From Apostichopus japonicus (lineage: Eukaryota > Echinodermata > Holothuroidea > Aspidochirotida > Stichopodidae), in contig NC_092574.1 of NCBI RefSeq assembly GCF_037975245.1, positions 14,589,213 to 14,653,212 on the forward strand: a stretch of 64,000 nt of DNA, in the 5' to 3' direction. Position numbers and translations under genes: made by a program. A model generated the notes under the pieces. The model made no database searches. It was not told the DNA's origin and was given only the letters and a program-made list of their open reading frames with translations. This document shows, piece by piece, positions 28,901-40,900 of the stretch; position 1 is the stretch's first letter; each line of letters starts with the position of its first letter.

Positions 28901-31900
28901 ATACAGTTTGTTGGGGAATTGATAATTAAGGAGGTGAGGTTAGGGGAAGTCTCCGGAGGGGTCAACGACTGGGGGGGACCCTCAGTGGAATCCAGATGGA
29001 CAAATCTTTTGTAATTCTGGCTTGTGTGAATTGGAGTGCAATATAGGGGATTTTACGGCTAGCTGTGCTGTAACTTAACGTCAGAAATGGCTTTGTCTGT
29101 GAACTCTGTTTTCATGACAAAAATTTCTAAGACAGCTAGGATGGGTGGACTGTCTTTGAATGATGGCACTGGGAAGGTATGAAAAATGGTAAGAATTAAT
29201 CTCAGACAAATGGTCCCTGGTAATGAGCATGTTGAAGCAAGACAAAGACATTTTTTATGTAAGTGACCTCCCAATTGACCTGGACAGTTGCTGCCCTGTT
29301 CAAAGGTCAGCAAGCAGTATTGTGCTGTAAATCTATTAGTCAAGCATTGGACATTTTGCTGAAATGTGCGACTATGAAGGACCTCTTTGCCATCTTCAAA
29401 ATAATTTCCTTCATTTTTAATGAAGAATAATTTTCTTCATTTTCTGTAAAAAATTCATGTTAAACCCTTCCACAAGACTGGATGTTACGTCGGGGGTCGA
29501 TCCCAAAGTCAAGGAAATATATTTTGTAATGTCTGGCATGTTCTAGGGTGCTAACAATTGGGGCCATTTATACCGAATCACCGATGTCATTTAAGTTAGC
29601 CTTTGTATTTGGTTGTAGGGGTGGGGGAGGAGTAGAGGTTAAAACAGGGAGTGGATGGGTGAAGAAAGGAAGGTAGGGAGAGGGATAATACCTATGGAGA
29701 GGAATTGAGGCAGCGCTGTGACCGACTGTATTTTGTTTCTTATTTACTGTAGGTATGGTGCCTTCCAAGCCAACAACAACCACGATGTCACCAACGACAG
29801 CCCCGTCAAGTAACAACACTCAGACGTCCATCTGTGGGGAAAAGCTGGAGGACTTCTGTAATATGGTAAGTTTTACACCTAGTGTAGGGATAATAAATGG
29901 TATGACTCCTCTGAAATGCCTATAAAGAATGTTTGAGGATGTCCAGAAAGGAAGGGATGACAGAGAAGGCGGATATTTATAAACATTACCTACCAGACAT
30001 GAATACAGAGGGATATGCAGGGGTTTCCCCGACTCCTATCCCTAACCAACCTCATAAATATTCAATAGTAGTGAATAGCACAATTTTAATTTCATCTGGT
30101 GGAGGATCTCCCAGACATTCCACCACTCCCTCCCTCCCCCCCCCCACACAACAGGATTCAATCAGGTTCAACAAACACAGGGCACATCCCCCTACTGTTT
30201 TGAAATTCTGAATCCACCCCTGGATACGGTGTACTGTAGGAGTACTCTCGGCTTATAAGACCTTTTGTGTTGGTTTTGAAATTTCAAACTAAATTCCAAT
30301 AGTAATGCCTCTCTTCTATCTCTCATTCAAATGTTCAAAACTATCAGTAGCACTGTAGGTCTCATGATCGGTGTCTATGTCTACATGTCTAGAATCATTC
30401 AGGTTTAAGGTTTTGCAGTATAATCTGACTTTGGAGAAAAACAAAGAATGTTGATCATTCCAAGTAGTATTGATCAATCACCAGGTTAGCACTGACCAAG
30501 GAGCTACTACTTCACATTGGACTGCACAGTTATATACAACACACTGTTCATATGACTTGTTTCATATACTGACAGCGTGCAAGAGACTGAAAGATTCTTA
30601 ATCCTTTCCAGATTAAATATTCACTGGGTCCAGACAGCTTGAAGCAGATATATATATACCCAGTTGTTGTCAACATGGTGTATTAACTGCATTCCAAATT
30701 TGTGCTTGCTTCTACTGTTTATCAAAATCACAAAGACCGTATTGTACTTTCGATTATTAATTTTTCTAAGATGTTTTCTTTGCACAATGACACTTAAATA
30801 TTTCATAATCATGGCTTAGAATCCCTCCTTTTTTAACAATAACGTAATCCTTTTTTACCTTCATATATTTATAATGAAATTCTCAGACTTTGTTTGCACA
30901 AAATATCGCCTTTTCCGTTCCTAGTAGAAGTTAGCAAACAGTGCGGTTTCCTTGAGACAACCAACTTGTAAATTACTTCATTTCCTCTTCCAAGATGAAA
31001 ATCATATTCAGATAAATAAGCCGCCTTGTGGTGTGGATTCTCTCTGTTTTGTCATTTCTTTTAACGTTAACGAGGCTGGACAGTCGAGGATGTGGGAGGT
31101 TTGCGAAATCCCGGGAATTGTAAACGAGCAGAGGTGATCTCTGCCAAACATCGGTGTCGGTGATTCTTGAGAACTGTAACAGGATATCGTTATATAAAGC
31201 CATAGCCTTACATGTAATGTTGTTTGTTCATAAAAACGGTTCCGCTTCAACCCCCAAGCAGTTCTAATCAATTACCTCCCGGCTGGTGAGGTCAATGTTA
31301 ACACTTGATTCCATCATAGATCATGGTGAACCTTCAAAAGTGGAATATAGATTGATTGATATCAGTAACAATTAGGATCTGGGATCGGTGAAATATTTAC
31401 ACCGTTTAACAATCAAGAGAAATGCAATTGGATTTGTTCTCTTCTTTCATCTCCCACTCATTTCCCCTCCTCCACCCCCACCCCTCCACTTCTTCTTCCC
31501 CATCTTTTTCCTATTCACATCTATCTCACTTTCCCATTAAACCACCAAGTCCAAAGACTTTATAGTCATCTGTAGACTCATTGCAACCCCTTTTTCTGTA
31601 GGATCTTGGAGGAATATCACTGAAGTATTGGTTGGGGGGTGAGGTGGGGGGTGGAGATTGGGGAGGGGTGTTGAAGACATTTGAACAACAAGTATGAAAC
31701 TGTTGAGAAAGACAATTATATCAAGGACTCATTGTGGAAGGAAGTAAGGAATGAAAGCATGTAATGAGGAGAGAAAATTGATCAAATCGTAGTGGTTGGA
31801 GACAAGTGAAGAGAGGGATATAAGGAATGGTAGGGTAGGGAAGGGAAGGGAAGGGTAGGGAAGGGAAGGGAAGGGAATGGAAGCATTAAGCTGAGAATTG

Positions 31901-34900
31901 GGAGCGATATGAGGTATTAACAGGTCTATTTGATTAATTTGGAAGTTAAGGTAGAAATTTCAAGGTGTTAAAAGTACAAGAAAAATTACATATAACTATG
32001 AGAGATATGGAGGCAAGAATAATTTTTGGTTGGTCCCACCCCCCAACCCCCCCCCCCACAAATATCTGAAATATCCTTTGTTTTAACATTTACTACAAGT
32101 CTGCTTTTTATAGAGATTCCTGCAGCTGATTCAAAACCTGATCTTTTCTTTGAAAAGTTCTTTTTAGATCGTTTCATAATTTATGATCAAAGAAAGCACA
32201 CACACACCCACAGTGAGTACTGAGTATTAACTTTACAGACCAGTTTCTTGGAGGTTTGAGACAAAGAAAACTCATTAAGTTCTACACAAATGGTAACCAT
32301 ATGGCCCTGATTCCATTGTCTGCAGTTATTTCACACAGATCCTGTCCAATTTGTTTTCAAGGTAATTCTAGAAGCCTTTGCATTCTGAATGACAACAGTT
32401 AATAACAGTAATCCTGCCTTACTTTTGTAATATATGCAAGCCAGCAGAAATTCTGCTCTTTGTCTATTTTAGTTTTCAAGTTTTTTTCTCGGAGCAATAT
32501 TATCGATAAAACAAATTGGTATTGTCATAAAACAAAAGAAAACAACTTACAATAGCTTTTGTTTCCATCTATTTGAATTAAAGTTGAGAGCAAAGTATTA
32601 TTGACTTATAACACATACCTGCTTTCACCGGCATTATTAGTTTCTATAAAGGCTTGATTGGAAGGGGGAGGGGGTGATACAACAATAATCCTTAGAAAAG
32701 GCTTTGTGTTGTTACCTCTTAGAGCTAACTATATGTTACTGCACTAGCTATTTATTATTATATTTTTCCTTTTTGGCTAAAATGAGTTGGTTTAATTTGA
32801 TTTTTGAAAAAAATGGTTATATGATGAAATTTACTTGATTATAATCCTGTAAGTACTAAATGGTAGATGTGTTGAAGTTGTTGTAGACTATGGACAAAAC
32901 TTACAGGTCATCAACATACTGTAGGCCCCAAATAAATGCTTGAAGATCAAATAATGGTCGGTCATTTACAACTTCCACAACCATTTTTTGAATCTCACTT
33001 TCAGAGCTTTTGTTCCTCTTTTTGACATTTTAATTACAAGTCTAATTGAACCCTTCGGCTACGTCTGGTATTTAGTTTAGATAGTCACAACCTTCGGCAG
33101 TCTAACGTTTGAAAAGTTTTAACAATGTTCTGATGACCTTTAATAAACTGCTTTAAATTTAGAGTGTTCTTTGGCAAAAAAATTATCTCAACAAAGTTAA
33201 GCTAAGTACATGCATATGTTCATCTTGCTATTTATCGTTCAACCATGTCAAGTTAGCTATTTATCGGCGTACAGCTTTAATCCCCATGTGTAGACAGCGA
33301 GAGAGGACAATTCGATTTCGCTAGATATATATACATACATCACAGTGTCTCTTTCGCCAGTTTCCTCAATGTTAAAAATTCGCTTTCGTAAGTTATATAA
33401 ATTGACGCCCTTGGTGTAATCGTAAATGTGGAATCTGAAAGGTTTTCGATCATGTTGACAGGCAGGGCCTCAAGAGGTTTGAATGACATTTGCACATTCA
33501 TGCATCATGCAAGAGCATATTCATATCTGTGCTCTCCCATTTCTTGTTGAGAGGATGATTTGATGAATATTTTAGATAGAGTCAGGTCGGATAAGGTTCC
33601 TGTCACTCCACACGCTTTGTCGGTGTCTGTTCTCTCAACAGTAATGGCCCTTTGTTCGCCTCACTTTTATTCTCTTCTGAAGTAAGATAGCTTTTTGAGT
33701 TATTATTGTTACCTCTTTCAATGCTATTTTTAATCGATGCTACATTTCCCATGTAGTAATTAATTCACTTCATTAGCATGATTAGTTCATGTAGTTTCAA
33801 TCCATATAATTCATATAATGGATCAAAGAAGTCAAAAATTGATGAATATTTCCATTTTGGATAGGTCAGGTGATTAGGAAGTTAGCCTGTATAGAAATGA
33901 AACAGAATGGGTGGGGGGGGGGTAGGGGGAGAAGAAAGTATCTAGTCCGGTCTTACAATTTGCAATAGTTTGGTATCAAATGGAGATGCCATTCTGAGAG
34001 ACAGATGGAGTGATACATGACTCCCTTTGATACACATAATCTTGGAAAGATATTTATTGTAATGGTAATGTGACTTTGATATGCTGCGAATCTGCCATCA
34101 GTGTGTGTTTTACTATAAGTAGCTTAAGGTCAAGGTTCAGACAGCAGTTTTCAAGAATTCTGGTTGTAGGAAAAAGTCTGTATTTGGATTAGCGTCATAC
34201 GGATTCCATGTAATAATTAAGCTCTCAAACGGCATATATAAATCAACAGAGAGGATGCCCTCACATCCTCTTATCTAGTTACACGAATATTGACAAGCTG
34301 ATGCTAATGAGTTTTAGTACCCAAATCTCAGGATTAGCTTGGTGGTACCATATGGTGGTTGATATCTAGAAGAAAAAAAATTCTTCCATGATTATAATAG
34401 CATGGAACGTTTGGAATATTGTCCACAGTTTCAAGTCAAACCAATAGTTTTATGCACATTAAACTTGCGTTGTCTAAAGTACCTTTTTCCCTCGGCAAAA
34501 CTGCACAAATAGAACCTTGAACTAGCCAATCACCAAGCGTGTTTGTGTGTGTTTGCGTGCTTGGGAGCATTTTTGCATAATTGCAGTGTTGATTTGGTTC
34601 AGAGATCTGTAAACACCATTGACCACACATTTCAGGATGTATATGATAGCGCCCTCTGTTGAAACGCTGACAAGCCCCATTGGTACCCCTCAGTTCAGTG
34701 ATGAGCTATAGTCAAATTTGGTCTATTGCAAAAAGTTGAAACGTACGTCTTATTATTTCAGCTGTAAAGTGTTACAATTATCCATTATTTAATAATATCC
34801 ATCATTCCTGATGTGGTTTTTGTAGATAACTGTAAAGAATTATGTTTCAGGTATACCTAGTCTGTCCTTTAAAAATGATGGAGTATAGATATATGACAAC

Positions 34901-37900
34901 ATCCGGTCATGATGAATGCATTAAGTACATGCAGCTTTAATGTTGATTCAATTTATGAATGTATAAATATTCATGAGTCTTTGTTACTATGGTGCCATGG
35001 TTCCCTCACCCATTTTTAATTTACTAATTTTTAAGGTTGATCATAAATGGCAGGTCTGGCGGATTTAATTTTTGGCAATCGTCTACATTTTGTACCCTTG
35101 AGAGAGTATCACCATGGCAACCAAGACTTCAAACATCTGAAGAAGCAATTAACTTGCTGATGGAGTTTTCAAGAATGTAGTTCAAAGCCCTTAATAATAA
35201 ATAGAATGTGTTGGAGATTATTGCCCTCAAACACAAATTCATGGATCCATGAAACATAATTCACCTTTAAAAACAAGTAGTGTGCCATAAGAGTATGGAT
35301 TTAGGAAAGCATTCATTGAGGGAGACACCGTTCCTTGTTATCTAAAATCCTCATTAAAACCAGAATTTGTGCATATTTTTTCGATAAAATGTCTCTGGTG
35401 ACATATCGTATACTTAACTACTTTAAATGAAGCCTTTTCAGTTGATTTTAGGAACGTGCTTGATGTTAATCGATACTAAAAATCTGATGATTTTTAGTTT
35501 TATCTCAAGTGATGAAGAGGAAATCAAAATGTTTGGAAATTTGACAATTTATTGTTTATAGTTGTGATTAAAATACTCTCATGGAAATTTGTCTGGGTTA
35601 GAAAATGTTTAGACTTGAATCAAAATAGTTTATTTAATTCCTAATTTCATCCTCATTTGGTGAAAATTAACTCTAGGAGAGTTTCATAGTTTTGATTATT
35701 TTGGGATAAAACCATCACAGGGCTTGGGGAAAACTGAGGCCAAAAAGAAAAGAAAAACTGCTTTTAATGTAAGCACTTTCCATAAGTGACTCAATGGAAA
35801 CCATGTGCTAGTATAGTATGAACATGACGTTTTGCTCCGGCATTTTGTAGCAACCTAGAGAACAAACTGTAGACTGTCCCTTTAAACACAACCAGGTGAT
35901 TGAATTTGGGCCAATTCTGTGTGATGACTTTCTAGTACTGTTTATCTGTGTTTATAGTTGCAAGGGCCTTCTCTGTACATATACTGTTGGCATATATAAT
36001 TTGGTCATTAATTCTGTCTTCATCCTATTGGCTGCCTCTCATCGTTTCTCCCAGGGACTGCATTTTGTCACTGCCATCTGTAGCTCATAATTTATTCATG
36101 GGCCTCAAGTTCTGAGTAATTAAAGAGCAGAGCTACATTAAAGCATCTAGTAAGCAAATTTACCCAAAACCCAAGTATTTCCATTTTTTCTCAAAATAAG
36201 GTGTCAATTAAATGATCAAACAATACTGTTATTCCTCTTTGAAAATATTTTATTTTTCATATGCACTTAACGAATGTCAGTCAATATTTAATTAAATAAT
36301 CCCACATTGTTCTAAAAGAAAAAAATCAATCAGACATAAACATTTTCTCAGATGAGTAACAATCATATATAAAATGTGAATAAATTTCTTTTTAAATATT
36401 GCAAATCTTGGAAATGAAATGTGACTGACGAAGTGAAGAGGCTGTTAAGGAATTGCACATTATTAGTTTACATCGGAGCGTTACTAAAGGCCAAAAGCCG
36501 CTTTAATCGATGGGAACATCTTGTTTCAGAAGAGGCAGATCTGTTTATTATTTTAAAGTAGCCGTTCCTCAATGAATTATACTTTGTGTAGAACTATTGA
36601 TTTGCAGATCTGACAAAATATGTTAAACAAACAGGTGTGTGTTTTCTTTCAAAGCACCATGATGACACACTTGTTATCTTGAAAGTTAAAGGAGACGCAA
36701 CAACCATTGCCTCTACTGTACATCATATCTAGATACTGGTGATGAACAACTCCCTCAACAGCTAGCTCAGAAAAATTTGGTTCTTTTGGGGGAAATACCA
36801 TTTCTTAAATGTCTAGTCAGGAAGCTGTAACTTTGTCAATATGGGGTGTCATAGTGTCACAAGAAGTCCAACCTTTTCCTGTTTTTTTAAATTTACTTTT
36901 GATGTACTGAAGACACTGCCATGCATGTTAATTTCCTTTTGGTTTCCAAAAGGTGCTAGTGTCATCCAAGATGCCAAATGCAATGCTTGTTTCAAGGCCC
37001 TTGGGCCACTCACTGGTTGGGTCACTGAGCTGGTCACAATTTATGCGTCTGTCCGTCCCAGGATCAACCACCTACTTTAAATAAAAAATAACAACTAGCC
37101 TATCCAGACTAAACACATTGGATATGAAAATAAGGAAATGTTAATATATTTGCCAATCTCTTGGTTTCATTTTCACTTTTTAGAATAATGCTTTTTTAAA
37201 AACGAAGGAAGGAAAAGTTTTAATCAAAACCCAGCCATTGTGCGAATAGTTTGTTTTACCTTCTTGTAACCTTCTGTACATGTTTCGCATAACAAAGCCA
37301 AATATTATGAAGATTCTTGAGTTATTAGAAGTTATAAAACAATGATTTACCATTAACATTAACTATCAGGCTTGAGGACCATGCCTGACATCATCATCAT
37401 CAATTGGCCTTACAGGAGCATTCCTGAGATTCAGCGTATTTGAAAGCTGAATATTGTGAAATCATTAATAGCTGTATAAATCAATATAAGAAGTTTCTCT
37501 TTAGGTAGGACATGTTTATATCAAGAGTAAAATTCTGCCTAAAATTCATCTTTATAAAGGTTTAAGACACAGCATCATTGGCGAGATATCCGTTATGTTG
37601 ATTGCATGGTTATATTAAACTTTACGAATAATTTCGGACAGACTGTCGTGACAGTGATTTCCCATGGGAGGCCGTATGACAGGGATAACATTGAACTTAA
37701 GAATAAAACTGGATGTGGTGTCTTATGAGATGCCCTCAAGGGTGCAATTAGAGCTATGCAAAGCACAACCATGTAAATCACACTGTACGTATGGCGAAGA
37801 GGCATCACTATAGCTATAGTCACAGGTATCTTTCATATCTTGCTATTAAAGGGTAAATTTTAAAGCATCAAATTAATTTTGATATGTTTCTAGACCACAA

Positions 37901-40900
37901 AAAAACACTCCTATATCAGTCCAGTTTGTATAAAATTCTTTACTGTTTTAATTTTTTGAGAAATACTCCTTTAAATATCTGAGGCACATCAGTTAGAGTG
38001 AGTGGCTGGATTACTCAGTCTAATGCTTCTTAAAATAGTAACGATTATCACAGGTTATTCCAGTGCCATCAAGTACGTTAAATCTGGCTTTGGTTATATA
38101 CTTGAAGTCATAGATTTCCCTGTGTCCCTGCTATTCCTCAATTTACCCACCTACCCCCTCTCCCTCTTCATCCCACTCCTCCCCTCCCTCCTCTCATCCC
38201 AATCTCAGCTCTGTTCTGCATTATGTTATCATAGAAAAACCTAAATTTATACCTGTAGGTAAAATTCACATTTACATAACTTCCCTTAGAAGAAAGTCTC
38301 ATTTCGGGATCAAGTCTAATGGCGACGTAATGTTCATAATTTTGCATTAGTCCAATTTGTTACCATAAAGTCCAATGCAGGTGTGATAAGTTGACTTGCA
38401 TGTCAACAAATGTAAATAAATACCCCAAAAAATGAAAGTGAACAAATATAAATAAATAAACAAATATCTTAAACTGAGCTGTAAAGTAACTTCTACACAT
38501 CCTACGTGTACATGTTGTGTGTTGTAACAGCTCCCCTTTTCCTGGTAATTACTGGGACATTGCCTTGTCGACTGAATAACTGCTACCTCATACCAGGCCC
38601 ACATGTGAACCTTGCAAACCAATAATTGGTAATGAATCAATCTGTCCTGGTATCTTTGTTTCAAGTGAGTAAAGACTATTGTTGATTTACTGATTTGATC
38701 CCCATGAAATGCATCATTATTTCTCTCCCGAGAATATATCGTAGCATGTTTCAAACCCTGACACGCTAAGTGCTGCACACATTAGAGAACATCAGAGAGG
38801 CACCAGAAAATGAACGAAAGATATTATAGACACCGCCTTTTGATATATATATTCACTGCTGCATTCGTATGGAATTATGATTAAGTATGTAATCAACCGA
38901 TCCAAATGAGTCAATTTGGATGAGAAACCCAGAAGGTATTCTTTCCCTTTAATTCTATGTCCACTTGTTACTACAGATCATACATGAGAACAAATTAAAC
39001 CTTGTACTGTAGATCAAGTGTGACACCGTAATGCAGTAATGAGGAGAAGGAGGCTCTGTAATGGGGGATATTTGGGAGAGAACTTGGTCTGCACAAAATC
39101 TCTCTGTTATTTGTGAATTTTTTGTAGCCAGATGAATAATTTATACTGTGTAAAGTGAACTCCTTCAAGTTTAGAAACAGAAGTAATGAATAACGGCTGG
39201 TTTTGGTTAGGAAGGGTTGAGTTTTGTTCATTAGTTGCTGCATGCATGATTTATTGATGAAGCACAGTTATTGTTCAATGTACAAGGCACCTCACAGCAC
39301 ATAATAGTGATTATTATTAACTACAGGGCAACTGCTGGACTGTTTGAAATTATGACACTCGCTGACATGTAGCATATATGCACAAACATATAATTTTATG
39401 CCTTCTTCTATTTAAGCTAGTTTTAAATGGGAATAATTTAAAGGTAGTCAGTATCGGCCCAAAATTATAGCATGCTATAATTGCTAGAAGTTTTCAAAAA
39501 GTACTTTCCTTGAGGTCTTTACTCTCCAAATTGTTCTCAGACATTTTTAAGGATTACACAAGATGACTGAATGTCCCAGTGAGGAAAATTTCCTCAGATG
39601 TTGTAATAAAAACAGTCTAAGAAGTTTGACTAAAGGTGACCATATTTGAATATCTAGCAAATTTGGGGCCAATACAGTATACCTATGAGCTCGAACAAAG
39701 TTGGCTACAAATGTGCTAGAATGATAATGCATCATAATTTTGGATTTGGTCATCAATTTCCAGCACCAGTACAAAAGCAAACTGCAACACCAATGTTCCT
39801 AGCTTCTTTGTACTGATTGAATACCACTCATGGTGTAATTAAAACAAGAGAGGTTAAGGCAGTGGACTTGTGATCTAAGGATTTCAGGTTCAAGCCCTGG
39901 CCAGATCACTATGTTGTGTCCTTGGCAAGGCACTTCATCTCCTTTGCCTCTCGTCACCCAGGTGTATAAATGGGGGACTTGCGATGTATCTTGTAAATAT
40001 AGTTGTTTAATTGCGCTGGTTTGTGGCTGCACCCTATGGGAAGTCCCCCAGGGGACTTGTAGATGTGATGCACTGTAGTGCTCCAGCAGGGATTGTTTGA
40101 ATTGTGCACACTTTGCTGAGTGGGTGTGCCAAGTTACCAATGACCAGGGGTTAAGTGTTGCAAAGTCATGTGAGGGTGGCCTTGGCCTCATACAAGACTG
40201 TAAAACTTCAACATTAAGCTTTAAATGAATAGGAATCTCCAGCCATGCCCTATATCAACAAAATCAACAGCGACAGATTAGGACCCAGAGTTAGGAACCA
40301 GAGCTGTATATATAGAGATATAACAGCGCCCTCTGCATTAACGCTGAAGATCCACAATATTTCTTCATGAAGTCAAATGCACTTTACAGTTTTTCTGTTT
40401 TTGACAAATCTTTACTTCGATATTTGATTTTGATCAGCAAACATGATTTTTTGAATATTTGTCAATTTTTTGTACCAAGATGGAATGTAGGCAGTTTGGT
40501 GAGAGTAAGAATTAAAGAGAAGTCTCCATTACAATTCTTCTTTCTGGGAATACTTGTAGAATCGCCACATTTTCAGAGATGTGAAATACCCAGATAAAAT
40601 TATTTGAATTTGAAGAGGATTAATACTTGTCATTTCTGTTTACATATTATGATATTTTAACTGTGATTGTTTCCTATTCTCTTCTCTCAGCATGATGACA
40701 TCCAATTGAATGTGTGGTTGACCATTACAGCCAGTATCATCGTCGTTATCTCCTTGGTAAGATAATTTTCATCAATTAAACAATTTCAATATTTAACTAA
40801 AGTGGCTTTTCTTTCTTTCTTTTTTTGGTCCCACTTGTTCTGAAGGGCATACAATCATTTGCCCAGAGAGTATTTTTCAATAATTTAAACAAAAGAAAAT

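Larger units (their letters stand above)
18236..29752 (+). other. M6 intron 4 (11.5 kb)
   Basis: Starts gtaagt and ends tttactgtag. Holds SINE copy 2 (21271-21492), the 41/47-bp minisatellite (22387-22850), T-rich tracts near 24640-24700, a G-rich ~70-bp tandem pair (27129-27265) and poly-G runs at 27961 and 28168. A short stretch at 29708-29728 resembles the SINE head (GCTGTGACCGA) and may be a truncated copy. No exon supported. Confidence 0.75.
29866..40690 (+). other. M6 intron 5 (10.8 kb)
   Basis: Starts gtaagt and ends cttctctcag. Contains the G-quadruplex-type array (31833-31875), poly-G/poly-C runs (30138, 32050, 33908) and a SINE near the 3' end (39840-40200). A 23-bp AGCGCCCTCTG-type motif occurs at 34648 and 40324. 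Remaining sequence is AT-rich with no exon I can support. Confidence 0.75.

Noticed and set aside
38347-38778. 143-codon minus-strand open frame in M6 intron 5
   Set aside because: Ends in a Tyr/Leu/Phe-rich run from AT-rich DNA; no motif.
39799-40191. 130-codon minus-strand open frame
   Set aside because: Coincides with the SINE at 39840-40200.
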